A stretch of DNA of 64,000 bases from Hyphomicrobiales bacterium. Lineage in GTDB: Bacteria; Pseudomonadota; Alphaproteobacteria; Rhizobiales; Rhizobiaceae. Positions 54,962 to 63,426 of this stretch are shown piece after piece; positions within the stretch are counted from its first letter, which is position 1, and every line of letters starts with the position of its first letter. The stretch lies in assembly GCA_900471605.1 (NCBI GenBank), contig UCEY01000016.1, positions 1 through 64,000 on the forward strand, given 5' to 3'. A program made the position numbers and the translations under genes. A model generated the notes under the pieces. It ran no database searches. It had not been told where the DNA came from and was given only the letters and a program-made list of their open reading frames with translations.

Positions 54962-55408
54962 TTACGCGGGGCGCGAACCGAAGCGCCCCTCTCTCGCCGC
55001 CGCCTGCGCCTCGTGAAACGCCTGCGGCTGCCAAAGTTGAAAATGATCCGAGCGCCCGACGAAGGTCACATCCGAGCTGATTCCCGTGAAGTCGCGGATA
55101 AAATCCGTGACCATCAGCCGGCCCTCCGCATCGAGCCTCATGAAGACGCCGCCACCGTGAACGAGCAGCGACATCCGGTTCGCTTCCGGCGAAAACGGAT
55201 CGACGGAGGCGATCTGCCGCTCGTAACGATCGAGCAGATCCGGCCCGCCGACGCTGATCGCCGGATAGGTGAAATCCTGGAGGCAATAAAGCTCCTGGAT
55301 CCCGCGCTCCGAAAGGACCGCACGAAAACTCGCCGGAACGGAAACCCGTCCCTTCGCATCGATCCTGTTCGTCGCATTCGACAGGAAGCGGCTCATCACG
55401 CCAAACAT
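54962..55408 (-). CDS. mraZ: transcriptional regulator MraZ
   Basis: A 148-aa (or 144-aa from ATG 55396, MSRFLSN, which matches the usual family start) double-AbrB/SpoVT protein. Each half holds a DxxxR motif: [16 protein letters not shown] near 14 and [15 protein letters not shown] near 90. MraZ forms rings and represses the division cluster it heads in E. coli and mycoplasma. Here it is the first gene of the run, with four 10-bp-spaced TGGG sites upstream at 55564-55598. Confidence 0.95.
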   Translation of the reverse strand: MFGVMSRFLSNATNRIDAKGRVSVPASFRAVLSERGIQELYCLQDFTYPAISVGGPDLLDRYERQIASVDPFSPEANRMSLLVHGGGVFMRLDAEGRLMVTDFIRDFTGISSDVTFVGRSDHFQLWQPQAFHEAQAAAREGRFGSRPA

Positions 55409-55563
55409 CCGCCCCGTTACGGTTCAAGACGGAAACCCGTCCACCAGTTGGCACCACACCAAACAAAGCTTCGCCGTCCGGATGGGCGGATATCCGCCCG
55501 GCCGCAGGACGACCGAAACTCTGGGATTGGCGGGCGCTCATTCGCCCTTGTGCAGTGCGATTT

Positions 55564-55598
55564 TGGGATACCATGGGACCATATGGGCGTCAATGGGA
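55564..55598. promoter_or_regulatory. MraZ operator: four TGGG repeats at 10-bp spacing
   Basis: TGGGA at 55564, TGGGA at 55574, TGGGC at 55584 and TGGGA at 55594 (plus strand): five-base repeats with 5-base spacers. E. coli MraZ binds TGGGN repeats with 5-base spacing upstream of its own gene. The repeats are on the strand opposite to mraZ and lie about 160-190 bp upstream of its start. Confidence 0.75.
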
Positions 55599-55643
55599 GA
55601 AGCCCCGCTAGCCACTCCCAAGCAGGATTTATTTATAAGCTGT

Positions 55644-55665
55644 TAAGTTTAACAAAGGGTTATTA
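55644..55665. promoter_or_regulatory. TTAA-rich motif, possible CtrA site or promoter
   Basis: GTTAAGTTTAAC is a near-perfect palindrome, and TTAA-N7-TTAT (55650-55664) is one mismatch from the CtrA consensus. It is the AT-richest segment upstream of mraZ and lies beyond the TGGG array as seen from the gene. Promoter and regulator assignment are both tentative. Confidence 0.25.
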
Positions 55666-55845
55666 GAGGAAGCGAAGAAACCGCCTTGGCAGCGTCCCGC
55701 AAGTCGGTTTGGGACACCCAGTAAGCTGCGGAAAATAAAATAGCTTTCAAAATTCCTCATATAAAAGACAAGGCGCCAAACGGGGCCCTTTGGGACGCCT
55801 GCCCGGTATCTGGCGGGCACACAGAATCGCAATGAAGGAAGAAAA

Positions 55846-56292
55846 CGCCAGTTGGCCTGTAAGCCGGGTTCTGTATGGCCCCGGTGCGAGCACCGGAACG
55901 TGGCAGCCATTCATCTGGGACGACATTCGCATATCGCCTCACGCAACCCACCCGGATGACTGGCCCGGAAACAGGCTGTAGCCCGCGCTTTCGCGTGGGC
56001 CCGCGTCATCCCTATTCGGTCTTGCTCCCGGTGGGGTTTACCTTGCCGCCGCTGTTACCAGAAGCGCGGTGGGCTCTTACCCCACCCTTTCACCCTTACC
56101 CCGCCGGCTCTGCCGCTCTTTTCGAAGCGGTACAGCAAGCGGGGCGGTTTCCTTTCTGTGGCACTTTCCCTGGGGTCGCCCCCGCCGGACGTTATCCGGC
56201 ACCGTGTTTCCGTGGAGCCCGGACTTTCCTCACCCTACCGCCTTTCGGCATTGGTAAAGCGCGGCTGCCCGGCCAACTGGCAGCGGTCACAT
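55846..56292 (-). ncRNA. rnpB: RNase P RNA (bacterial type A)
   Basis: The RNA subunit of RNase P, about 445 nt, read on the minus strand. The universal 5' element GAGGAAAGTCCGGGCTCC is at 56215-56232 (complement) and the 3' element with ACAGAACCCGGCTTACA at about 55856-55873 pairs with it to form helix P4. The terminal P1 helix arms are AGTTGGCC near 56270-56279 and GGCCAACT near 55850-55858. Internal GGATGACGCGGGCC and hairpins fit the type A layout. Exact ends are uncertain by a few bases. It is codirectional with and upstream of mraZ. Confidence 0.95.
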
Positions 56293-56335
56293 AACCGAGA
56301 TGCGGAACGAAAGCCATAGGCCGAAGGCAATCGCT

Positions 56336-57526
56336 TCAGAGATAATCCGCCCGGAAATCCGTCGAATAGGCTTCGTCCCGGATTTGCCCATGGAAGATCA
56401 GTTCCGCGCCGAGCCGGCCGATCTCGTCGGAACTTTTGGCTGCCGCACCGCAACCACCGCTGAGGATGCCGATCCGGGATGCCTCCGTCATCGCGATCGC
56501 CGGATATCCGGTCGGCGTGAACGAGGTGACGCAGGCCGCCATCGACGAGCGGGAGAGATCGAGTTCCGGCATCAGCCGCGTCATGATTTCGCTCAGCCGC
56601 GCCCTCGTGCTTTCGCGCCCGCCCGAGCGGAACCAGGCGCGGATGTCGGGCTCTGTCGGCAGCAGAAGGTCGTCCGGATCGCCTCCGATCTTCAGATAGA
56701 TCCTGCCGTCGGGATAACGCACCGGCGGCAGCAGGTAGATGCCGTCCTCGCCCTCGCGCCATTTCCAGATCAGCGAAGGCACCCTGCCCCAGATGTCCAT
56801 CGCCGCCTCGTCGACCTCGAAGAAAGCGACGGTGCGCGCATAGACGCTGAGGTCCAGACGCCGGGGCAGAAGGTTTTCGTTGATCGAGAATCCGCCTGCT
56901 GCCACAAGCACCTTTTCCGCCGAAAGGCTGTTGCCCTCGGCGGTCGTGACGGTGACGGAATCGCCGTCCTGCCGCACGGAGACGACCGTTTCCGCGATGA
57001 TCGCGGCTCCCTGGCGCTCGGCGACGAGAGCCTGGGCCTTCACCAGCCGGCGGGGATTGACGTGCCCGGCATTCTTCGGCTCCCAGACGCCCTCGCTGTC
57101 CTTCGGGAAGGAGAAGAAGCCGAATCGGCCGCCAAGATCCGCATCCGAGAGCGTCTCGGTCGAAACGTCGAGCCGGCCTGCGGCATCGAGGACATTTGCG
57201 ACATAGGATGGCCCCTCGCCGCGCTTCGGGCCGACCAGCAGGCAGCCCGATTCGGAATAGAAATCCACGCCGCTTTCACGGGCGATCTCGCTATAACGTT
57301 CGATCGAACGATTGGCGAGGCGCGCCCACACGGGATCGGGATCGATCGTCCGGGTGATGCGCGCCTCGTCGTAGTGGCTGGCAAAGACGCCGTCATGGCG
57401 CCCGTAGTCCGCCGGCTCACCTGGACCGACCAACGCAACACCGTCGGTCCATTTCGAGAGGTACCGGGCAGCCGCAGCGCCCATCATGCCCCTCCCGATC
57501 ACGATATATCTGAACCGTTCCGTCAT
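56336..57526 (-). CDS. FAD-dependent amino-acid oxidase-type oxidoreductase (DAO / sarcosine oxidase-like)
   Basis: A 396-aa flavoprotein. The start is ATG 57526 (MTERFRYIVIGRGMMGAAAARYL); an ATG 7 codons upstream is a less supported alternative. The FAD-binding GRGMMG is near residue 11-16, and the second half has VLVAAGGFSINENLLP and, near the C-terminus, GILSGGCGAAAKSSDEIGRLGAEL, the usual DAO-family FAD contact. Solitary; the amine substrate is not predictable. It ends 44 bp from rnpB. Confidence 0.83.
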   Translation of the reverse strand: MTERFRYIVIGRGMMGAAAARYLSKWTDGVALVGPGEPADYGRHDGVFASHYDEARITRTIDPDPVWARLANRSIERYSEIARESGVDFYSESGCLLVGPKRGEGPSYVANVLDAAGRLDVSTETLSDADLGGRFGFFSFPKDSEGVWEPKNAGHVNPRRLVKAQALVAERQGAAIIAETVVSVRQDGDSVTVTTAEGNSLSAEKVLVAAGGFSINENLLPRRLDLSVYARTVAFFEVDEAAMDIWGRVPSLIWKWREGEDGIYLLPPVRYPDGRIYLKIGGDPDDLLLPTEPDIRAWFRSGGRESTRARLSEIMTRLMPELDLSRSSMAACVTSFTPTGYPAIAMTEASRIGILSGGCGAAAKSSDEIGRLGAELIFHGQIRDEAYSTDFRADYL

Positions 57527-57593
57527 GCTCTCGCCTTTCGATTCCACCGGCCGAAATGCCTTCTGTTGGAAGCACTTCTAGCCGTTTTCGGAA

Positions 57594-58178
57594 TCAAAAT
57601 GCCACAGGCGAAAGCGACGCAGTCTGTTCCGCGGTTTCGATGACCGCCTGCACCCGATTGCAATAGCGCTTGGAAACCGGGTTCATGCGCTTGGCGCCGT
57701 GGCCGGCATTGTATTTGAGGATCGTGCCGCAGATCTTGCCGCCGCCGAGCTCGTGGGCGCCGGCCAGATATTTCATCCCGTAGCGGATGTTGGTTTCGGG
57801 ATCGTAGAGCCCATAGTCGGGGCCCTCGTAACCCATCATCCTGGCGGTCGCCGGCTTGATCTGCATCAGCCCGATCTCGCCGGCACTGCCCTTGACCGTC
57901 GGGCGGAAATTGCTCTCGATCCGCACCACCGCAAGCGCGAGTTCTTCAGGAACGTCGTATTCATCGGCGTATTTCGATATCAGCTCGGAATAATGAAGCT
58001 GCCGAACCATGCGCTTGGCTTCGTCCGTGGGCGCGGCAAAGCCGGTTTCGCGCGTTTCCCATGGAGTGATGATCGGCTTGGTATAGGTGGTGACGTCGTC
58101 GTCCTGGGCGCGCACGAGTTCGGTTCCCGCGACCAGCATGGCAAGGCCCGCCGCGGCAGCAACAATCAGTGTATTCAT
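57594..58178 (-). CDS. lytic transglycosylase (SLT family), periplasmic
   Basis: A 194-aa secreted peptidoglycan lyase. The signal peptide is MNTLIVAAAAGLAMLVAGTE onward, ending near residue 24. The SLT domain (about 65-180) contains the catalytic Glu in ALAVVRIESNFRP, then GSAGEIGLMQIKPATARMMGYEGPD and ILKYNAGHGAKRMN. It begins the leftward end of a three-gene group with an amidase and a DnaJ-like gene. It should cleave glycan strands between MurNAc and GlcNAc. Confidence 0.88.
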   Translation of the reverse strand: MNTLIVAAAAGLAMLVAGTELVRAQDDDVTTYTKPIITPWETRETGFAAPTDEAKRMVRQLHYSELISKYADEYDVPEELALAVVRIESNFRPTVKGSAGEIGLMQIKPATARMMGYEGPDYGLYDPETNIRYGMKYLAGAHELGGGKICGTILKYNAGHGAKRMNPVSKRYCNRVQAVIETAEQTASLSPVAF

Positions 58179-58421
58179 GTAGGTGAAGTGTCTCCGGACC
58201 AACAGGAAGCGCGGGTGTCGTTACGCAAACACCCTCTCGCCGCGCCGCCGGATGGACGGCGCGATGTGTCAACGATCCTGGTCGTTTATCTCTGCAACCC
58301 CCGTCCAACATGGTGGCTGCCGTTAGCGGGTCCTTTAGACCGGGCTAATAAGGAGATGATGTGGCACGATGGATTTTTGGGGTTCGACCGATATCCCGAC
58401 GACCCGGCGCGACGCCCCGCG

Positions 58422-59183
58422 CTAATTGAATTTCGGCAAGGACTTGAGCAGCCGGTGAAGCGTGTCGATCGTCGAGAAATCGGCGATCCCGTCGACCAGC
58501 TGCGGCCGGAAATGACGCTGGAAGGCTTCCACGACGCCCTTCGTGCGCTCGCAGAAATTACCCGTGATTTCAATTCCGTAGCCATAGAGCGACAGCATCG
58601 ACTGCAACGCCTCGATGGGCTGGCCACTCTCGCCGAACTGGAAAAACCGCCCGCCGCTGATTTGCGTTGGATCGATCCAGTGACCTATCCCGTCAAGGTA
58701 CAATTTTTCCCAGGGGAAATTTTCGCCCGGATCGACCTTGCGGACAGGGGCAATATCCGAGTGTCCAAGCACCCTCTCGGGCGGAATCTGCCACCGGGCG
58801 CCGCAATCTCGACACAATTCGACGACCGCCTCGATCTGAGCCAGGGGATATTCGGGCAGACCTCCGGGATGGCCCGGATTGGCGATCTCGATGCCGATCG
58901 AACAGGAATTGATATCGGTCTCGCCGGCCCAGGAACTTTTGCCGGCATGCCAGGCGCGGCGATCCTCCGGCACGAGCTGCAGCACGCGCCCGTCCTCGTG
59001 GACGAAATAGTGGCTGGAGACCTGGCTCTCCTCGTTACAGAGCCAGGAGAGCGCCTGATCGCCGCTCGGCATGCCCGTATAATGCAGGATGATCATGTCG
59101 GGCCGACGGTCGCCGGCACGTTCGCCATGATTGGGGGAAGGCCTTACCGTCGCGCCGGCACAATCGGCGTTAAACGGCGTCAT
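58422..59183 (-). CDS. N-acetylmuramoyl-L-alanine amidase (AmpD-like, with PG-binding domain)
   Basis: A 253-aa amidase_2 protein. The zinc-binding His are in IILHYTGMPSG (near residue 33), and HSDIAPVRKVDPGENFPW near 142 has the His and Lys of the AmpD site; AGKSSWAGETDINSCSIGIEIAN is the central fold. The C-terminal 70 residues (FGESGQPIEALQSMLSLYGYGI) form a peptidoglycan-binding_1 domain. No clear signal peptide, as in cytosolic AmpD, which recycles anhydromuropeptides. Overlaps the DnaJ-like gene by 4 bp (ATGA), so it is coupled to it. Confidence 0.87.
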   Translation of the reverse strand: MTPFNADCAGATVRPSPNHGERAGDRRPDMIILHYTGMPSGDQALSWLCNEESQVSSHYFVHEDGRVLQLVPEDRRAWHAGKSSWAGETDINSCSIGIEIANPGHPGGLPEYPLAQIEAVVELCRDCGARWQIPPERVLGHSDIAPVRKVDPGENFPWEKLYLDGIGHWIDPTQISGGRFFQFGESGQPIEALQSMLSLYGYGIEITGNFCERTKGVVEAFQRHFRPQLVDGIADFSTIDTLHRLLKSLPKFN

Positions 59184-59929
59184 GCGGCGCGGCGCTCTTT
59201 CTCGATCGCCGAATAGGCGGCATTGAGCGCGGCCATGCGTTCATTGGCGGCGGCATGCAAGGAGGCCGGGACGCCGCGGGCGATCAACCGGTCCGGATGA
59301 TGCTCGGAAACCAGCAGGCGATACTGCTTGCGGATCTTGGCGAAATCGTCTTCCGGCGAAACGCCGAGCACCAGATAGGGATCGCGGCCGTCCAGATGCA
59401 CGTGCCGCGCCATGATGCGGCGGAAATGCCCCTCGTCGATGCGGAAGATCTCGGCGATGCGCGACAGGAATGCGAGCTCGGCCTCATGCACGAGGCCGTC
59501 GGCCTTGGCGATATGGAACAGGCCGTCGACGACGTTTTCCAGCATCGGGCAGTTATGGGCCTTCCCTGCCCCGGGGCTGCACAGGCCGGCGAGCTTCATC
59601 GCATAGGCCTCGTAACCGGCGACGTCCTGGCGCGCCAGGTTATAAAGACGCGCGACGTTGCGGGCTTCCTCGTCGGGAAAATCGAAGATCTGCTGGAAGG
59701 CTTTGACTTCCGCCTCGGTGACGATACCGTCGGCCTTCGCCATCTTGGCCGACAGCGCGATGATAGCGACCGAGAACGACACCTGCCGGCGCGTTTCGGG
59801 ATCGCCTTCGAACATCGTGCGGATCGCCTCGACGACGCGGCCGAGCGCGTTCCCGGCTGCGTCGCCCATGGCGCCGAGAAGCCGTTCCCAGAGGGAGGAA
59901 AACTGAAGGCAAGCAAAATCCCAGATCAT
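59180..59929 (-). CDS. TerB-DnaJ (DjlA-like) co-chaperone
   Basis: A 249-aa protein with an N-terminal acidic TerB-like helical domain (about 45-165) and a C-terminal J domain (about 183-249) with the required HPD in SEHHPDRLI. An N-terminal membrane helix typical of E. coli DjlA is not clear here. The J domain would stimulate DnaK. It is translated with the downstream AmpD-like amidase, a conserved alphaproteobacterial pairing whose purpose is not known to me. Confidence 0.85.
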   Translation of the reverse strand: MIWDFACLQFSSLWERLLGAMGDAAGNALGRVVEAIRTMFEGDPETRRQVSFSVAIIALSAKMAKADGIVTEAEVKAFQQIFDFPDEEARNVARLYNLARQDVAGYEAYAMKLAGLCSPGAGKAHNCPMLENVVDGLFHIAKADGLVHEAELAFLSRIAEIFRIDEGHFRRIMARHVHLDGRDPYLVLGVSPEDDFAKIRKQYRLLVSEHHPDRLIARGVPASLHAAANERMAALNAAYSAIEKERRAA

Positions 59930-60257
59930 GATAACAGTGGACCAGATTACCAGCGCGATTGCAAGGCGATGGACGGCCCGTCTCAGATTAAACTATGTTC
60001 ATGTTTTCCGAACAATCAACGGCGCTCACAGGCAGGTGACCCGTAGTCCGGGACAATGGAGATGACCTTGCCGGACCTGTTTTCCACAGGCGGGGCTCGG
60101 CCGCCGCAAGGGTTGAATCGATTATATTAGGCCCTCCTGCGCCACGAAGTCGAAGCTGCGGTTTTTCTTGAGAAATTCACTTTACAGGGGGCCGTCTCTG
60201 TCGCATCCATTCCAGCGGTTTTGAGCTGTACGCGAGCATGCGCGTCAAGGAGGATCG
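59930..60257. other. intergenic region between divergent djlA-like and pfp genes (328 bp)
   Basis: Promoter-bearing gap. I see an AT-rich element with tcgattatattagg near 60,118-60,132 that could be part of the pfp promoter, but no repeat or RNA. GGAGG lies 6 bases before the pfp ATG. Confidence 0.4.
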
Positions 60258-61469
60258 ATGGCCAAACAGAAAGTAGCAATGCTGACCGCGGGGGGCCTCG
60301 CGCCCTGCCTGTCTTCCTCCGTCGGCGGCCTGATCGAGCGCTACAACGACGTCGCGCCCGATATCGAGATGGTCGCCTACCGCTCCGGTTATCAGGGCGT
60401 CCTGCTCGGCGACCGCATCGAAATCACCGCAGGCATGCGCGAAAAGGCCCATTTGCTGCACCGCTACGGCGGCTCGCCGATCGGCAACAGCCGCGTCAAG
60501 CTCACCAATGCCGCCGACTGCGTCAAGCGCGGCCTGGTCAAGGAAGGCGAAAATCCGCTGCGCGTCGCTGCCGACAGGCTCGCAGCCGACGGGATCACCA
60601 TCCTTCACACGATCGGCGGCGACGACACCAACACGACCGCCGCCGACCTTGCCGCCTATCTCGGGGCCAACGGTTACGATCTGACCGTCGTCGGCTTGCC
60701 GAAGACCGTCGACAACGACATCGTGCCGATCCGCCAGTCGCTCGGCGCCTGGACGGCTGCCGAGGTCGGCGCCTATTTCTTCGACAACGTTTCCAACGAA
60801 CAGAGTGCTGCTCCTCGCACATTTGTGATTCACGAAGTGATGGGACGTCACTGCGGCTGGCTTACCGCCGCGACCGCGCGGGCCTATATTCAAAGGACCA
60901 AAGGCAACGAATATGTCGAGGGCCTGATGATGGACGCGGCGCTGAAGAATATCGACGGCCTCTACCTGCCGGAAATGGTCTTCGACCTCGACAAGGAGGC
61001 CGCCAGACTGAAGCACGTCATGGACACGCGCGGCCAGGTGACGATCTTCGTGTCGGAAGGCGCGGGCCTCGACGCGATCGTCGCCGAGCGGGAGGCCGCA
61101 GGCGAAACCATCAAGCGCGATGCCTTCGGCCATGTAAAGATCGACACGATCAATGTCGGCGGCTGGTTCCAGAAACAGTTCGCGGCACTGATCGGCGCGG
61201 ATCGCTCGATGGTGCAGAAGTCGGGCTATTTCGCGCGCTCGGCGCCGGCAAACGGCGACGACCTGCGCCTCATCCAGGGCATGGTGGATCTCGCCGTCGA
61301 AAGCGCGCTCAACAAGGTTTCGGGCGTCACCGGCCATGACGAGGATCAGAACGGAAAACTGCGCACGATCGAATTTCCCAGAATCAAGGGTGGAAAACAT
61401 TTCGATCTGACGGCAAAATGGTTCGGCGAAGTGATGGATCATATCGGCCAGCCCTTCGAAGCGGCTTGA
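60258..61469 (+). CDS. pfp: pyrophosphate-dependent 6-phosphofructokinase
   Basis: A 403-aa phosphofructokinase. The phosphoryl-donor loop is GGDDTNTT at 120-127: the Asp in place of the Gly of ATP-PFK (GGDGS) is the accepted marker of PPi specificity, and PKTVDND (148-154) has the Lys and Asp of the PPi-type active site. GYQGVLLGDRIEIT near 44 and GLMMDAALKNIDGLYLPEM near 222 are family regions. It makes fructose-1,6-bisphosphate reversibly. GGAGG precedes the start. Rhizobia use the Entner-Doudoroff route, so a gluconeogenic or balancing role is plausible. Confidence 0.92.
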   Translation: MAKQKVAMLTAGGLAPCLSSSVGGLIERYNDVAPDIEMVAYRSGYQGVLLGDRIEITAGMREKAHLLHRYGGSPIGNSRVKLTNAADCVKRGLVKEGENPLRVAADRLAADGITILHTIGGDDTNTTAADLAAYLGANGYDLTVVGLPKTVDNDIVPIRQSLGAWTAAEVGAYFFDNVSNEQSAAPRTFVIHEVMGRHCGWLTAATARAYIQRTKGNEYVEGLMMDAALKNIDGLYLPEMVFDLDKEAARLKHVMDTRGQVTIFVSEGAGLDAIVAEREAAGETIKRDAFGHVKIDTINVGGWFQKQFAALIGADRSMVQKSGYFARSAPANGDDLRLIQGMVDLAVESALNKVSGVTGHDEDQNGKLRTIEFPRIKGGKHFDLTAKWFGEVMDHIGQPFEAA

Positions 61470-61517
61470 GACAGGAATATTGGCGGGCGTCACCGAAGGC
61501 GTCCGGGAGGAAATGGA

Positions 61518-62153
61518 ATGACGGCTGACATCTGGCTCGCTTTTGCTGCGACCGCGATCTTTCTCGCCCTCCTTCCGAGCCCTCTCGCTTGCCTGACCGC
61601 CAGTTTTTCGCTCCAGCGCGGTCGCCGCACGGCGATCGCCACGGTTCCGGGGCTTGCCGTCGGAATGTCGGCGGCCCTGATCGTCGCGATGATCCCCATG
61701 GCCCTGATCGCCGTCTACCTGCCCAAGCTCATCGACGTGATCTCCTGGGCAGGGCTCGGCTACCTGATGCTCTATGTGCTCTGGTCCTACCAGGACCCGC
61801 GAATCTCCGGGCCGATTGCCGACAACGACAATCTTCCGGAATGTCGTGCAGCGCGAATCTTCGGGTGCCTGTTCGGCAAGTCCGCTTTCCAGGCCCGTTA
61901 TTCCGTCGTCCTTGCGGCGGTGCTCGCACAGTTCATCGAGCCGGACCGCGCGCTCCTGCCCCAGCTTCTCGAAATGCAGGCGACCTTCCTTGTCTGCGCG
62001 GCGCTTGGCGCCGGAATCCACGTGATTTTTCCGCGCCGCGTGCTCAGCCGCAAACGCCGGCCCGCCAACCTCAATTCCGCTTCGCGCAAGCCCCAGACGC
62101 GCTTCATTTCGCGCCGCGCAGTTACCGCCGGCTATCGCCGGATCGCCGCCTGA
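61518..62153 (+). CDS. LysE-like membrane protein with a Ser/Arg-rich tail
   Basis: A 211-aa membrane protein. The first segment (WLAFAATAIFLALLPSPLACLTASFSLQRGRRTAIATVPGLAVG, residues about 6-50) matches the LysE/RhtB translocator entrance, and a second hydrophobic block (about 55-90) and third (about 135-165) follow. The C-terminal 45 residues are basic and probably cytoplasmic. Family members export amino acids. It follows pfp by 48 bp on the same strand. Confidence 0.7.
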   Translation: MTADIWLAFAATAIFLALLPSPLACLTASFSLQRGRRTAIATVPGLAVGMSAALIVAMIPMALIAVYLPKLIDVISWAGLGYLMLYVLWSYQDPRISGPIADNDNLPECRAARIFGCLFGKSAFQARYSVVLAAVLAQFIEPDRALLPQLLEMQATFLVCAALGAGIHVIFPRRVLSRKRRPANLNSASRKPQTRFISRRAVTAGYRRIAA

Positions 62154-62255
62154 CGCTCTCCGTCTTGCCGGACGCCGCCCAATAGGTTAATGGAAACGCT
62201 CGTTTAGTGGCGTTTGGGCGGACTGGGGTAACCAATTTTTCATGAAAGCGACCCA

Positions 62256-63383
62256 ATGGCGATAATCCGTTTCCTCGGCCGCGGGACGGCTGTGGCCTGT
62301 GCCGTTTCCTCGGTTCTCGCCGGATGTTCGAGCGTCGAACGCGAGCAGAAGCTGGCAGCGACGCAGTCGGTCGCCCCGATCAACGGCCAGGCGAACGGTC
62401 AGACGATCGGACCTGTCCAGACGGCCTCCGCGGACGGCCAGACGACCACCCAGTATAAGGCCGACCTGCCCGTCTACGGCCCGGTCCAGGTCGCGGGCCA
62501 GACGCCCCCTCCGGGAGTTCAGCTTGCCTCGACCGCCCAGACCGCCGGCATGCAGCCGACCGTGGCGCTGGCCAAGACCACCAGGCTTCCCATTCCGATG
62601 CCCGCCGCCGCCGATGCGATGTCTGTGCAGTCGGCCGCAATGGCATCGCCCGCCATGGCCCCGCTCGTCGCTTTCGCGCCCGCGCCCGGCCCGGCTATGA
62701 TGCCGCCGCCGGTTGCGCCGACCACCTCGACGATCCTCGCTTCGGCCCAGCCGGCAAGCCCTGCGATGCAGAAGGGCGGCCGCCTCGTGTCGCCGCCGAT
62801 CGCACCGGCCGTCACCGAAGGCCGGATCCAGCCGGCAGCCGCCTCGGCGATCGCGCTGGACGAACCGGAACTCACGCCGGACATGGTCGCGTTGCAGAGC
62901 GTCGTACCGACCCCTCGCCCGGCGACCGCGACGCTTGCCTATGCATCGCAGCCGAGAGCGATTGCCGCATTGTCGGCCATGGAATTTCCGCCTGCCCCCG
63001 GCGAGCCGATGCCGACGACGGCATCCGATGCGCCGCCGGAATTGAACAAGCTCATCAAGCGTTATGCCGGCATGTACGGCGTGCCGGAATCGCTGGTGCA
63101 TCGCGTCGTGCATCGGGAAAGCAAGTACGATCCCAAGGCCTATCACAAGAACGGCTATTGGGGCCTCATGCAGATCAAATATTCGACCGCCAAGTCGATG
63201 GGCTACGAAGGCCCGCCGGCCGGCCTGCTCGACGCCGAGACCAACCTCAAATACGCGATCAAGTATCTGCGCGGCGCATGGCTCGTCGCCGACAACAAGA
63301 ACGACAATGCCATCAAGCTTTACGCGCGCGGCTATTATTATGACGCCAAGCGCAAGGACATGCTGGACGTCCTGGAGAAGTGA
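62256..63383 (+). CDS. lipoprotein lytic transglycosylase (SLT domain)
   Basis: A 375-aa lipoprotein. The lipobox is SVLAGC (Cys about residue 24). Residues about 30-260 are low-complexity Ala/Pro/Thr/Gln-rich and disordered, while the C-terminal 110 residues are an SLT domain: catalytic Glu in VHRVVHRESKYDPKAYH, GYWGLMQIKYSTAKSMGYEGPP and KLYARGYYYDAKRK. It would reach peptidoglycan from a membrane tether through a flexible linker. No other gene in the group is obvious; a short A-rich stretch precedes the gene. Confidence 0.87.
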   Translation: MAIIRFLGRGTAVACAVSSVLAGCSSVEREQKLAATQSVAPINGQANGQTIGPVQTASADGQTTTQYKADLPVYGPVQVAGQTPPPGVQLASTAQTAGMQPTVALAKTTRLPIPMPAAADAMSVQSAAMASPAMAPLVAFAPAPGPAMMPPPVAPTTSTILASAQPASPAMQKGGRLVSPPIAPAVTEGRIQPAAASAIALDEPELTPDMVALQSVVPTPRPATATLAYASQPRAIAALSAMEFPPAPGEPMPTTASDAPPELNKLIKRYAGMYGVPESLVHRVVHRESKYDPKAYHKNGYWGLMQIKYSTAKSMGYEGPPAGLLDAETNLKYAIKYLRGAWLVADNKNDNAIKLYARGYYYDAKRKDMLDVLEK

Positions 63384-63426
63384 GCCGGGGCTAAAAGGCG
63401 GGAGCAAAAAATGATCAAGCGGCGCC

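Larger units (their letters stand above)
55409..55845. other. promoter region of the division cluster (437 bp)
   Basis: Holds the TGGG operator array, an AT-rich segment at 55621-55670 that is the likeliest promoter, and a CtrA-like motif. No gene is apparent. The rnpB 3' end is to the right on the same strand. Confidence 0.5.

Noticed and set aside
55790-56294. Several 60-140-codon frames in both directions over 55,790-56,290
   Set aside because: They overlap rnpB, whose conserved elements explain the sequence.
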